From the NCBI GenBank assembly GCA_025024175.1, contig QCXZ01000064.1:38895325-38959324 (forward strand): DNA of 64,000 nt, in the 5' to 3' direction. The position numbers and the translations under genes are program-made. The stretch comes from Rhyzopertha dominica (Eukaryota; Arthropoda; Insecta; Coleoptera; Bostrichidae). Shown here piece after piece: positions 32,307-47,300 of this stretch. Every line of letters begins with the position of its first letter. Within the stretch, counting starts at the first letter, position 1. Below the pieces are notes generated by a model. The model was not told where the DNA came from and did no database searches. It was given only the letters and a program-made list of their open reading frames with translations.

Positions 32307-35300
32307 GTGAGTTTTTGCAATGAAAAGATAATGTGTTCTATCTTTGTCACGATTCTTGGTCGATTTATTAAATTATCAGTGCAGCACACAACGGAAGCAG
32401 TTTTTTGGTCTGGTTAAGGTCGACGGAGGATGCCAATCGTTTTTTTATTTCGGCAAAAGAATACCTTATCTGCCTTTTGGCTAGTTTTTGTTTGCGATTG
32501 TTTTGCCAAGCAACTTAGTCCGCTAGTCAGATGACATATGAACAAAACGGTATCTTTATGCAAACTACATTATTTTAACTTTTATAACCCGAAAAGTATA
32601 GTATGTATTTCTGCCATAAGGTACACCCTTTATCATACAAGTCAGCTTTGGTGAATGGTAAATACAAGGGTGAACTGCTGAGCTTTGCAAATGAGTGAAA
32701 AATAAAAAAATGAAATGTATTTACACTACGTTGTTTTTCTTCGTGTTTACATTAATGTACCCAGTTATGCGTATTGTATGGATAACTACTGCGTAGTGAT
32801 TGTTTTGATTAATAACGACGTAAAAAGTCAACAATGGATGGGATTTTTTTCAACAGCAGTACAGTATACCTATTTTACAAGTGCCATAGTGACCAGGTTT
32901 GTTCCAAATATTAGTAGGTATAATTTCATAAAACTTTCATTAAACAGAGTAAATAAAGTAACGCATAAAATTCTAAATTAGGGGTTATTTGCAAAAATTC
33001 GAGAAAAAAACGCTGAAAAAAGTATTTATTTTCAAATGATTGAAATAGGGTAGTCTGTTACCATGACGAAGATGTGAAGTCATCATTTTTCTTATAGAAC
33101 CATATGCATTTTTTGACGTCATTCGAGCCCTTATTATACAGGGTAAGTCAGTTTTTTGTAGACGAACTTTAACAGCAGATAAAAAAGATAGAAAAGTTTC
33201 TATAAACATATGTCGTAGAAGGCTTTGTTTCCGAGATACAGGGTGTTGAATATAATTTCTTTTTCTCGAATTTTCATTATAAATTATGAACGAATGCTAA
33301 GATCTTTTTCATGTTTGGGGGATAATGCCTATTTATTAAGGGGCGTAAAACAAGCGATAAGAATGTTAAAAAATTTGCACAGTGGCACAGTGGCGGAGTG
33401 GAGGTGGTGCTCAACCCCTTTCTTAAACAGAACTTCTACGCCAATGACTATTTGTAAAAAAAACTGTTATTTTCTTTATTTACATATAGTTTAAAAAATA
33501 ATTTCCCTTCTTCTGCTTCCAAAATCCTATGGGTTTCAAGTTATTTTGTTGTGTTAGTGTTTAATGTGTGCTAAATTAAGTAAGTAATTTTTTTTATTAT
33601 CAATTATCGGCTAAATTAAAAAAAAATAACTCGGAAACACACAGGATTTTGGAATCAGAAGAAGGGACATTTGTTTTTGTTAAACTGTATGTAGATAATG
33701 AACATAACAGTTTTTTTTACAAATAGTCATTGGCGTAGAAGTTCTGTTTAAGAAAGGGGTTAAGCACCCCTCCACTCCGCCATTGTGCAAATTTTTGAAC
33801 ATTCTTATCGCTTGTTTTATGACCCTTAATTAATAGGCATTATCCCCCAAACATGAAAAAAATCTTAGCATTCGTTTATAAGTTATAATGAAAATTTGAG
33901 AAAAGGAAATTATATTCAACACCCTGTATCTCGGAAATGAAGCTTTCTGCGACATATGTTTATAGGAACTTCTCTTTTTAAAAATATGTGTTTTATCTTC
34001 TGTTAAAGTTTGTTTACAAAAAACTGACTCACCCTGTATAAAGAATCTTCGACCTCACAAACCATTGTGTGATTTGGCATAGAATAAACAAAATAGGTAC
34101 CTATATACCTTTTCGACAAATGAAACAGTATACGTCTGCGTCATCAAATGACTGAATAATTAATAAGGTTTGAAATTAGCAAAAAAAGACTACCCTAATG
34201 TTAAAATTTGACATTGCTCAAGGAGTCGGAAGTGGCGATTGGGGTGTGCATTCTACAACTCCCTGCGACCTATCCATCTTTTGGAAATACGTCATCAAGG
34301 AAGTGATGCACCGCTATATACACCAAAATGTGCCGCTGCACCATCTTGCTGCAACCATATGTCTTCTCGTGGAATATCATTGTCCAGCTCGTTCGGAAAT
34401 ATCTCAGACAGTATAGGGTTCAAATCATCTCTTAGAAACTCTTAATACCTATTTGTCGTAAGATTATCTTCAAAAAAGTAAGGGCCGATAATGCTTTGGC
34501 CAATGGTGTCTGCCCAAACATAAACATTAAGCTTCTTAGGACATTGCGTGTGTATTATTTAATGAACCTGGTGTGGATTTTTTCTTGTCCAGTAGCGACA
34601 ATTGTGACGATTGACTTCGCCGTGTAAATAAGCAGTTGCTTTGTTGGAAAACAGAATATTTCTTAAAAAGTTAGGGTCTTCAGCACATCTTCTCATCAGC
34701 ACCTCTCAAAATTGTAAGCATGGATCAGGATCGTCCTCCTGAAGTTATAATGGATCAATCGGATCTTCTAAGGATGAAATTTTTCAGTTTGATAAAGTTT
34801 ATCCACTGTTGAGTGGTGTAAGTCGTTGTTTATTGCTACCTGACGCGTAGGTTCGGATTTTCTTGGGCTTCTAATGAGTTTAATTTTATTACGTCCTTTA
34901 TACTGAGCAATTTGTTTTGGTGTTCCATGTTAAACAATTGACAAACTTCCTGATGACTCCGAAGTCTTAGTCGTTCTACGATTCGTTCAGTCTGCGTTAG
35001 ATACACCGTTTTAATTTAATATGCAGGGTACAACATTTTTACATTACTTCTTACTAAGGATTAAGCACTGGTTGAACATTAACAATTTAAAAAAAATAAC
35101 AAAGATACTATTGGTATCAATAGACATAAAGTTATTATCTGTAGATTTTGAACTCTTTCAGTTTCACTGGAATCTATGCAGATGATAGCATTGTCTTTAG
35201 ATAGTAGTAGACGTTTTTGTTATTTTTGGAACTATCCTTAATTCAAGATATTCAACAAGTGCTTACTTCAGTCGGAAGGAACATAAAGTACCAGCAGGTT

Positions 35301-38300
35301 TAACTCCTCGTTACTCCGTCGAACCATTTTTTGATGCATCGATTAGGTGTGTTAAATTGTAAATCGACTGATCACATTTTGAACATTTGCTTGCTTACTT
35401 ATCTATGTAATTTTGTGAACGCAATTTTATGCACGAAAGAACTCGAGCGACACAAAAAATGCATATTGTTCTTGAAAAAAAATGATGGCGTCATTATGTT
35501 CGTCATAGCAATAGACTGCTGTTTCAATCGTCTGAGACTAAAGCTCTTTTTAAATCTTAAGTTACCTGTTTATGGATTGGGCTTGTTGATGGTCTTGACC
35601 TAACGATCTGTAGGAAATGTATCTGCTATAAGTACTTAAAATAAAAAGTTAAATACATCTCAACGATACAAGGAAAACCCGCTAAAGTCTTGAGCCGAAA
35701 AGGCGTTTTTAATCTAGATTTTCATTTTTTTTTCATTTGACGCTTAATTTTAGGGTGAGTTGTCTTGATGTTATCTAAATCCAACATAAACGGTTTCAAT
35801 ATATATCTTCATCTTTCTGAAAAGACATCCTCATGGATTTATTCAACATTCGTAACTTGAATTTCGAGCTCAAATTCATTAAAACTGCAAAACTAATAAT
35901 AATAATATGGTAGAGACACAAACTAAAGCTTTTTAGAATTATTAAATAGTTTGTCATATCGAAGTAAACAAAACCAATGATTTGACTTGATTGTAAATCA
36001 ACGTTCTCCATCATAAACATTTAAAAGATTAAGAATATTATGTTTGTCTGTTGAGATACATTTATACATATTCAGCTGTTATTCTAAATAAAATATGTGT
36101 TTATATTTAGACATGTCTGTACTTTGTACTAAAGATTAACCAAACTTTTTTGTGTAAATACCAACAGACAATGTAATCGACAGTTTAATAACTATATAAT
36201 CTAACTAAATTAATTATAGATAAGATCGATTTCAGCCCACCACATGTTTGGTATTAAATACCTCAAATTTAACTAATTTTCATTTTTTTGAGAAAAATAA
36301 AGTTTTAGTCTTAATTCTGATTAGAAACTGCCTTAGAACATGTATTGTTAACTAACAACATTTTTTTTTAATTTTCTGTTTGTTACGGATCTGGCAAAAT
36401 TGAGCTTGTTACGCGGTATCAGAAGACGGTCTATTTATAATATACATAATTTTTCAGTGATGAAGTCAAATTTTTGAATGAATAGAATCTTCAGACTACA
36501 AAACATCATTATTATTCTACCAAAAACGTTGATGAAATGACAACACCATTATCAGAACCAAAGAACTATTGGCGATCAAACGTTTAATATTAAGTCAAAA
36601 CAAACAAATCCTGTATCTACATTTCTATATATAATGAAAATTTGGCTTGGATTTCTACCGCTGTCGATTTTAAATAAAATAACTGAATTTATAGCAGCCT
36701 TTTTAACGTTGTTGATCAGCTTGTTTCTACTTATAATATTGCAATTGCATTACATTTCGCAACGGGTNCCTCGCTTGAATCTTCCTGCGTTATCTCCAGA
36801 ANTCCCATCTTCCTCTCGCAATCGTATCTTGTAATAGCGGCAGATGCATGAAGATACACTTATTGTTGATGTAAACAAAAATAATGAAGAAATCCATTTG
36901 GTTCAAATCCGAGGAATGCGTAGGGCAACGGTAATTTACTATTAAACATTTCTTCTAAAAGTTTTCCATTAACGCCTCCATTATATAACGAAGTGTCCGG
37001 TTAATAGTTATACCAGGCGACGATCAAATGCTGTTAAAATGTTTCTCTTGCATATCCAAATGCAGGAATTATTATTTTTAACGATACTACAGACGTTAGA
37101 CCGTCAACGTCTTTAATAGTGACATTTTGTTTCATAGGGGTTTTCCGCAGCCCAATAGTAATTATTTCGTCTGTTAAAACAAATTCCATTCTTAGAAAAT
37201 TTTGTTTCATCCTTTACAATAGCATTAAACAGCATCGATTGGTGTCGCGAAANATCTGTTTTTGACACCGAACCTGCTCGTATGAAAAAGGCTAACACTG
37301 TAATCCAAGTCCATCTTTTCATTGCCTTCATTTGGTCATAATTTATTATTAGCACTTTTCCAAAAGAATTGATCTAGCTTAGGTTTTAGTTTTTGTAATT
37401 TTCGGCAGATATTTTGACAGTTACTTCTATTGTTGGTCTTACTTCCTGGAGATATCGTCTTTCTCGAAGTGTGTCAGTGGTATTACCACATTTGCATAAA
37501 TAAACAGTAAATTTAAAAAAAAGTTCATAAATCCTAAAGTAGTAGGAATTTAATTAAAATAATTATTGCTTTATTGGCACACTATTGATCGAGACGTAGG
37601 TGCTCCTAATATAAAATTTTGAAAAAACCACGAGTGCCGATATGTATAAAAAACTTCAGAGAATGAAGAGTTAAAGTTTTGATTAATGCAAAACAAAATA
37701 TACATGCAGGTTTCATTTAGTATAAGGAAGATATATGAGTTCACTTTTTGTTAGAAACCGTGTAGTTTGTTTCATAAAAAATGTCTTGGCGTGATATTTT
37801 TTTGACAGAAGTTGACCATTTATGTAGCTGGATTTAGAGGACTACATTTTAATGTTTAATATATACCTTGCCAACGCTAACTTAGCTTGGGATAAATATA
37901 TATTATTTTTATGGTGATCAAAGCCAGACGCTTTGGTAGTAATTATGATAACGTATGTAGGAAAAACGCCAGCGAAATCGTACATGTATATATTCGATTT
38001 TAGGCATGTCGGCTTTTTTTAATTACATTTTATCGTCATGCGACATGTGCATTGAAAATTGAGCTTTTGGGTAGCTTAACTAGTATTTAATGCGGTTTGA
38101 AAGAGTATTTTGTCTTTTGTTTTTTTTTTCAGTACACAAGGTACTTAATTTTTTCTTACATTTCGTAAAAGTTGACTTAATTTTTTTGCAAATAGAATTT
38201 CACACTTTCGCTTAATTTAGTATGGCATGATAATTAATACAAAATATTAATATTTAATTGGTTTTGTGAGAAACTTAAGTCAGAAATAATTGACCATAAA

Positions 38301-41300
38301 AAGATAGGAGCAAATAATAGGACCAAATCCTACTGTGAATTTCACAAAACTTCAACTATGGCAAATATCAACTATTACAGATAAAGAGTGGCACAAACCA
38401 CGTGTTAAGTGATTTTTTAGAGGTCTTTCTATGGTGTATGATATAGATATGAAATTAATACTCAAACGATATAGATTCACAAAAGCGGACAAATTCACAT
38501 GGAAATACACAGATAAGTTGTTAAAGTTTTATCGTTTTAATTAACTGATAATCGTATATTCCGCCAAAAGTTGTCCCCTTATTTTTATTGTACATACCTA
38601 TTAATGATTTTGACACATAACTATACATAACTTCCTTTGACTCAGAAGCTTGATAATTTGTTTTATTATTAGTTTATTTATTCTTGTATTATTCAGGTAC
38701 TTGCAGTCCTAATTTAGATAACATAAGTATTCGAAGAATGGAGGTAAAAATAAAATTCTCATGATTTTATCTGACTAATCCAGCACTTTGCCTAATAAAA
38801 TGTTTTTGATTTAGTTTCTATTTTTACGTCTTCCCGGAATGTATTTTTTTTAGATATTTCAGCCACGCCTTCTATTTTATAATGAAAAATGTATTCGTAA
38901 TAGTGAATGGATTAGCTATTGCAATACTCGTATTATATTACGTAAATGAAGATCTCGTTGATGTTTTTTTATTCTTGCAATAACAGATATCTATATATTT
39001 TTAATTAATATTAATTGAAAAGCTTTGCTGTGTATTGCATATGTAATTATGTATGTACAGCAACAAAAATGTTTTACTTACAAATACATTTCCTTCAGCC
39101 GGTTATTGCATAGACAGCTGTGTGTTTCAATGTGTGACGCGTTTTATAAAATTGCCATCCCGTGTCACAATGAAGATGAAATGTCTTGTACTTAAACGAA
39201 CATACTACATATAAAACTTAATTTATCAGTAAATGCATTTTCTGTTCACTATTTGCGCTAACTGAAACTTGTTATCATACAGCATAGATATTGTTACCCA
39301 CATTGTGGTTCAAAATTGGTTTCTTACAATTCGTAAGCTTGTTCACCGCGGATGTTCCGTATGCGTCGGGACATAATCAAAAGCTCATAAAACTTCAATG
39401 CGATATAAATTGAATGGAGTGTTCAAAAAACCAAATTGTCTCTTATTTTGTAATGTGGATATATATGTGCTTGCCCACAATAGTTTGAAATTACCCTTTT
39501 TACGACATGGAAATACAGATCAGGATAGTTTCATCGTGATCTTCCATGCTTTATATGTTGTACTTACTACATACCTCTGCATATTTATGATAAAATACAA
39601 AAATCTGTCTTTTTTGGGTATCATCTGAATTATCGAAGCGTATCTTTAACATCCCGGAACTAGTTCATGCTTTTTAACCAGAGAGTTCTCTAAATGAATG
39701 GTATATATGATTTTCTGACGTGGATTAAATTCACCGTGACATTCATCGTGAAATATACAATGTTACAGATATTCATGTTGCAATCGTTAATGAGTAATAT
39801 TTCTGATACTTCTACATAATGTGTGTTGCCGTGATAGTGCTAGCGCATAAATAAGATTACGATTGAGGGAATGTTTATCACATGGGTTTGTTCTTTATTA
39901 ACAAAAGTTGTTTTTTCGTCATCTCATTATTTTGTTCGAGACATTACGTAAAAATTGTTATCTTGGCGCTGTGGTGTTTATGTTTTCGATCTTAACGGCG
40001 CATTTTATTACAAATAACTTTAATTTCAACGGAGTTTAGCATTGTCGAGTAGTATTTTGTACCATTTGTTTTAGACACGAGCTTTACTTTATAGTCGAAC
40101 TTATACCTGTTCATAAAATTTCTATATAGTATCGGATAGTGAATACATTTCTTTGNTTCAATTTGCTTAAAACTATAGTGTGTTGACGACGTTTCAAATC
40201 GTCTCCTGCAAAAGTCAATCTTTAGTTTTTTATAGAAATGGAAATCACTTACTGCTGGATGATCCTGTATCTCCCACATACAGGTAGATTTTTCCAGCAA
40301 TTTGACTTGCTGTATATTATCGCGCAACAGCATAATTTCTTGATCAAAGGTTCTTGTGTTATCCATCCATCACTAAAAGAGTGTTGGTAACAAGTGTATG
40401 CATTTATCGTGTTATACAAAGCCTGTGTTTCATTCTCTTTGACAGTATACCCGAAGAAATCATCACCTTCATATCAATATTTATTTCTTAGCAGTCTAAA
40501 CAAGTCAGTTAATTTAATCGGAACCCAATCAGCACAGATTTTTTAATAAGATGATTAGTGACAATCTGATCAGCAAAAAGTATGTGAAATCTGAAGAAAA
40601 CCCTTTCAGAAGAGTGGACGGGGGTAATCTTGACCGATCATGTTGTTAACTGGTTGTTTTACAGAGCTGGTTACGATATGCCGATGTTTTATTCTTTTTT
40701 CATAAATAATTCATTTGTTAATTTTAAATAGTTCACACAAACTTTTTTTAAGTAAATTTTCCTCCTCCTACTAGTACACACGTTTCGTTGCTTGCCGCTG
40801 GCAGCATCTTCAGTGTTAACTTCTTTACAATGAAGAAGTCTGCAATATAGCTGCTACCAGCGACGAGCAGTGAAAGCCCTATAGGAGAAGGAAACTTCGA
40901 CCACGACATAAAAGCCCAGAAACCGACTCTATAAAATTTGTCGTAATCAGTAATATCAATCTCTTAGTTTGGTAGACCACTAGTCTTATAAAAACTTGTA
41001 GGTATTATTACTCAAACTGTTTTTTTTTCAACCCATTGTTTTGATGAATACTTCCATCATCATTTTCAATTGCGGTTCTACATTGCCGTCAAAAAAGTTC
41101 TAAAAATACTTCAGAATGTGCGAGAGGAATCCCACAGTTGATCTTAGAAACAAGATCAACATTTTTGAAAGGTCCCTCCAGTTAACGTTATTTAATTATA
41201 CAGAAGCTGCACAAGATTATTTTAATAATCCTTATAAAAAATAAGTTNANAGTTATGTTTTTTAGAGCAATCCTTCATTCATGCCAATTCGCTGTGTANT

Positions 41301-44300
41301 CTCCTTTCNCGTCTAATGCATCGTCCCGGTCGTCTTGACTGTACGCTGCGTTTTTCACATGCACAGTACTTAGGTCATACATGTTGGTTTGGTGGTTTAC
41401 AAAGTCTTGTCTTGTTTATGAACGCAGTTCTCTGCGCTCACTCGATCCTAAAATGCTCCCAATTTAATGAAATTCGACACTACGTCCTCGGTACGTAAAT
41501 AGCATAATAATAATAATAATAATAATAATATATTCCACTTTCAAATACAAGTATGTTTAAGCATGTCAGGTTAATAATTGAGTACATACAAACAGAAATA
41601 CAACATCAAAAACAGTCACAACTTAAAAACTCATTGATGGAGTAGAATGCCTGTTAGGTTAATTGCTTTTTAATTTTATTTTTGAAAGTTGAGGTTTAAG
41701 TAGACTCCTATTCTCAACATCTATTTTTTTATAGAAGAGCTGTGCATAATAGTTCACGGCATGATGGCTTTTACTAATTCTACAGTAGGGAATAACCGGC
41801 TGATCTCTACCTCTCGTTTCATAATTATGGAAATCTTTATGAGTGACAGCACCTCGTCATTCTGTTTTGCCCAGAGTAAGCACCTGTAGATGTACTGGGA
41901 CGGAAACGTTAAGATCTGATATTCTCGAAATTTCTCTCTTACACTCTCTCGATACTGTAATCCTGCCAAGGTGCGAATGGCTTTGCGTTGTAGACCAAAA
42001 ACGATGGAACAGTGCGCAGAGTGGCCCCATGCCAGCAGCGCATAGTCCAAGCAAACTATGGAAAAGGATGAAATACGCTGTAAGACTAGTACTAGCGGTA
42101 CTATAGAGCGATCTTAAAATATATATTATTTTTGAGAGTTTATTAGCAAGGTGGTTAATGTGATTTAGCCAACTCAATTTAGTATCAATGATTACTCCAA
42201 GGAATTTTACATAATCTGTCTCATTGGCGATATTTTTTAATGTAAAATATGTTGTTCAGTTTTACTGGCATTAAGACTTAAGCGATTTTCGGCAAACCAG
42301 GTTCTAGCTTCCACTAAAGCTTTTTCCATGCTTTTACGAGCAGTTAGGGCATCATTACCACGACTTATTAAACTAGTGTCGTCCTCTAATAGGATGATGT
42401 CACAATTAGAGATGCTCAATTGTAGGTCGCTGATGTAAATTAGAAACAAAGTAGGGCCCAACACCGACCCTTGAGGGACACCGTGTTTCACTAATTTAAA
42501 AGTTGACAGCTTATTATTAAAATAGGCAGCTTGTTGTCTATTTTTAAGAAAATAAGCTAATAGGTTAGAACTACAGTTGGCAAAGCTAAACAATCTTAAT
42601 CTATCAATAAGTAAATCATGCGAGACGCAGTCAAAGGCACGACTAAGATCACAAAGTGTTACTCCTGTTAGTTCACCGCTATCGAACCCGCTAGCTATTT
42701 TTGAGATAAGTTTTATTATAGCTTTTTCAGTGTTAGAGCCGCTTCTAAAACCAAACTGGGAATCGCCAAATAGACCATTTCCTTTAGCAAAATCTTTAAT
42801 TTGTTTATCTAATAACGATTCAATTATCTTATTGATGATAGGAACAAGTGAAATAGGTCGGTAGTTTTCTAAGTCATTTGTATGACCTTTTTCATAAACG
42901 GGGATAACTTTGGAAACTTTGAGCATATCTGGGAAATACCGTTGATCAATACAATTGTTTATTAGCTTAGTCAGTGGTACTATTATAAGGTTTTTTATAC
43001 ATTTTATCAAAGGTACAGAAATATTATAGATATCCTTGCTCTTAGAGTTTCGCAGTTTGCTTATAGTATCTCGAAGTTCATTAAAAGTTATATTTTTGAA
43101 TTTGAAATTGGAAAGGGTAATACAACTGTTACTATTCTTTAATACGTTACATGAGGGTTGAATGTTATTTAGTATGTTATCAACACTATCAAGGAAATTG
43201 TTGTTCAAAGCATTTGGTTCAATATCAGGCTTCAGTTTGGTTGATGCTCTGTTGTTTTTATTATTATTAATTATATCCCAGCGTGCCTTAGCTANGTTGT
43301 TGCTATTTTTAATGTAATGGTCAGTGGCACCCCTTTTAGCACTACTAATTTCATTCTTGTAAGATTGTCTATACTGCAGGTAAAACGCCTTATTGACTGC
43401 AGTTGAATATAGTTTATAGTAGTCATAGTAAATTTTGTCATGCATCTTCCTAATTTTTGGGGAAAACCATTTTAGAATTGGACTATTTAAGTTGTTTGAT
43501 CTAACTATCTTTTGGGGAAAGCAAACTTCTATATTTTTTCTTTCTATAATAACGATAAAAATGTTCAAATTTTTGGTCAAGAGTGAGAGCGGCATCGTCA
43601 GCGAAATCAAAGTTCTAGATTCGATAGCGTTTTAAAAATTGTGCAAGCCATAATTAGTTCTTGTTCTTGTAATATGTGCATAATGTTGATTTGGCCTGCG
43701 TTTCAGACCAACATTACATTGTAGTGATATAATGTTATGGTCATATAAAGGGACATCTAACACATCACTGTGGAAATACTCAAAATTAATTAAAAAATTG
43801 TCAATACAATTTTGCTGTCTAGTTGCTTTATGAATAACTGGTTTTATGTCAAACGAGTTTAATAAATGTAAGAAATCAGTGGTAATTGGACACTTTGTAT
43901 TAAATTTTATGTTGAAGTCACCTCCTATGATAACATCTTTAGAATTGAACTTAGCAGAATTTAACAAAGAGAACATAATTTCAAGAAATAATGTGAATTC
44001 GCTGCTGGGGGGTCTATATAAACTAACCACGATAATATTATTGTCAAGTAGTTCAATTGCTGTCAGTTCACACTGACCTTCAAGAGATAGAGAAAACAGG
44101 TCCTCCCTCACCTTATATACAATATCATTTTTTACCACAATCATAGAGCCGCCATGTCTACGAATCACCCTACAAAACTGTGTAGCAACTTGATAACAAC
44201 CAAATTTTATGGAGTCCACCTCGTCTCTATGTAACCAATGCTCACTAAGACAAACAATATCTGGCAAATATTTATAAAGAAGGCATTCTACTTCCCCCAG

Positions 44301-47300
44301 TTTATTCCGCAGAGATTGTATGTTTATATGAAATACCAATAGTGGTTTGCCAAATTTATCTTCCTCGTCCTTTTTTATTTGGTTTGCAACTAGGTCCTTA
44401 TTTTCTGAAAATTCCTTCTTTGGTCCTTGAGCTTCCTCGAAAAAACTTAAACCTTCCTTCGGCCAGAAGTTGCTACTGTTCATCTCATCTAGGTGGTCGA
44501 AATCGAAACCCACTTTATAGGACATTGAGGACGCCTCTGGTTTTGAGATAACTTCAATATCAAATTGCAGATTGGGAGATTTTTTTGTGGAGGTAAGATT
44601 CCAGTCCTTTCTCTGTTGATCCCTTCCTGCATTTCCCACATATAACCATGCTTTCTTCGTTGCGGCTCCAAATTTAGATACATTTTCATTGTCTTCACCA
44701 TTTCTGATTATACTGGCGTATGTTTGTTTTGTCTGTCTTGACTGTGAGTTTCCATTTTTGTCCCTTCTAGTAATATTGGATGTGGAAGCAGTGTTTCTTC
44801 GCCTTTCGACTATTTGCCACTTATCCACATCTCTGTCATTATTCTGATTTTGAGAAACACTAGTTTCTAGCTATTGCCTACCAGTATTACAGTATTACCA
44901 GTTTGTGATTTTTCGACTATGCGATTATTATTATTGGGTCTAGCGTTCGACTTGTGAAATTTACTTCATAAAGTTGTTTAAAACGGCAAGTAAAATAGAC
45001 AGTCTACCTCTAATTTTGAAACAGTAGGGTAAACCTCGGTCTGTTCTCCCTTATAGGCGAATCAAGAAGTAACTTCATGGGAAACACCCTTGTGTTTGTC
45101 GCAGACGAATTCATTCAGGCTAAAATCATTCTGCATTATTTCATGATCCCACTAATCTCCATAATGGTTTGTTGCGTTAGACGAAATAACTTATCGCGTT
45201 CTACTGGCATTTCCCATTTCACTTACAATTACCGCCTTGTACACAAATGAAGGATTCATTCATCACTATCGGCCTGATAACGAATGGTGTATAATTGTAT
45301 GTGACGGCGTTGGCCATTACAAACGAATGCGGACTCATCTTTGTTGGAGGTGACGGAAATAATCCCGTTTTATGGGGTCACGTTGGGGTTACACATGAAT
45401 AACGTATACAGTCACTGGATAAAGAAGCAGTTTTTCACGCGCCTGAGAGCTTTGTTGCCTCCTTTCGAGGAGCTTTTTCCTGGGATTCTTCAATCGATGC
45501 AAGTGGTGATTCTTGTCTTCTTGTCTGGTCTGGTTAGATAGAAATTAAGTTTAAAAAAAACATGCCGAATAGCTTGAATAAGCTTATATTCCGAATTTCA
45601 AGTTATTACTGAAGTCCAGCTGCTACGTTTTAATAATTCTTGGTTAAATTAAAGCTGTTGTTCGCCCCTTAGTTAATTATACACTGTTTCATTCTATAGA
45701 ATCATTTATTGACACAAGTAATTGCTGGAATCCTAACTGTTGAATCGGCAGTGGCAAAATGTAGCTTACACTGGCTGCTTTAATTTAGTAAACCTGTCTC
45801 ACCCAGTTTTCAGCCAATATAGAACATTTTTAAGAAACGCGAACATCTGTAATTATATAATTTATTCCAAATGAAACAATAAATAAACAAAATTAAATAA
45901 ATAATATATATTTAAAGTGCAAGTAAACTTAGTATTACATCTTCTATGAATTGGACCATAGTGAGAAACTGAGATCAAGTGATCACAGCCCTTGATCTTC
46001 CCTATGACCCCTAATTATAATAAACAAAAATTCTCGTATGAGCGTTACTGCCTGCGGGCTAGTATAATAAAAACAAAATAATTTGCATGTGTGGTTTATA
46101 ACAAGTATAACACGAAGCAAGTTATTTATTTAGTTAAAATTAAAAACTAAATTTTGAAATTACATTCAAGTGTTCCTTCCAGCAACATTCGTTTTATAAT
46201 AAGTATTTTGGAGCCAAGCAAAGCGTTTATATGAAGTAAGTTAATTACTTTTCTGTTTCAATAATTTTACAGCCATTCATTTGCATTACTAACACTTATG
46301 TACGAGAAGCCGCTGCGTCAAAATTTTTTAACATAAATCAGCACTTAGGGTACGTTCTTTATTCTTGGAACACCACGATGTTGTTTAAAGTCCATACAAT
46401 ACGGGGAATCCAGTCCATACTCCTGAATATAGTGAATATTTCTCTAATTCCCTTTAGCTTACGAGAGCTTCAACATTCTCTGAATAAATAACTCCAGAAA
46501 AACGACGTAGCATAGCAACATCTTCCAACCTTTAAATTCCTATAATCAATGATAATAATGCGGCACAGTTACAAAAAATTACTAACAAATTTTAGTCGCA
46601 ATAACAAAGAAATCTCACTTCTAGACGATTAGAAAAGCAATAATTTTACCTACACATCTCGTAATATTGCTTAAAGTAATTTCACCCAGCAGTAATTAAG
46701 CTAACACCATCTTTTGTCCAAAAAATAAAAAACTGGTAGCAATTGATATATATTTTGAAGTAGCTCACCCGAAAGACGTCGCCCTGTGATCTTTTTTGAA
46801 TTTGTTAAAAGGTATTGGAAATGTAAGTGTATTAATGATCGTGGATGGTTGATTGAAATCTTATATGCAAAATGAATTCTATCGGCAGAACACCGCTGAA
46901 ACGTGTGACGTGCCTTTACATTTCGATTACGAGAAAATTGAAGAATTCGGGAAGAAGTGCTTTTTTCCATAGGATTTTTGTATGACCTTGGTAACATAAC
47001 TCACAATTTGTCTAATTCTTTTCTTGTTTTATTTGACATACTCCTTGGAAATTTTTAGCAAAAGAAAATTCTAAACAATTCCAAAAAAAGAAAACTAAAA
47101 CATTGGAAAACCCAAATTGATGTTTTCGATAAAGTGAAAAATGTGGAAAACTCGTTTCAACCATTCAATTTGTTTTTACTTTTTTGATTCGCGATGGTGT
47201 GCAACGAATGTTGTTTCATTTTGATTCCAATTAACAAATGTTGTTACATCCGCAATTGTCGTGTGGCAGCTTATCCGTTTGAGCGGTTTTTTTGCGATCT

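Larger units (their letters stand above)
41504..44875 (-). mobile_element. Jockey-like non-LTR retrotransposon, near full length but broken
   Basis: Read on the minus strand: ORF1 C-terminal part and endonuclease (44828-43632), reverse transcriptase (43610-42237), C-terminal part in two frames (42177-41754) and a short 3' region ending in an (ATT)n tail (41531-41504). The 5' end near 44875 is truncated within ORF1. Frame breaks near 43620, 42237 and 42000 inactivate it. It lies antisense in the VAT-1-like intron. Confidence 0.85.

Noticed and set aside
35160..35210. YADDSIVF-like text suggesting a reverse transcriptase
   Set aside because: Isolated motif in a short frame with no other RT blocks around it.
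42577..42864. Plus-strand 95-codon ORF
   Set aside because: Antisense shadow of the jockey-like reverse transcriptase.
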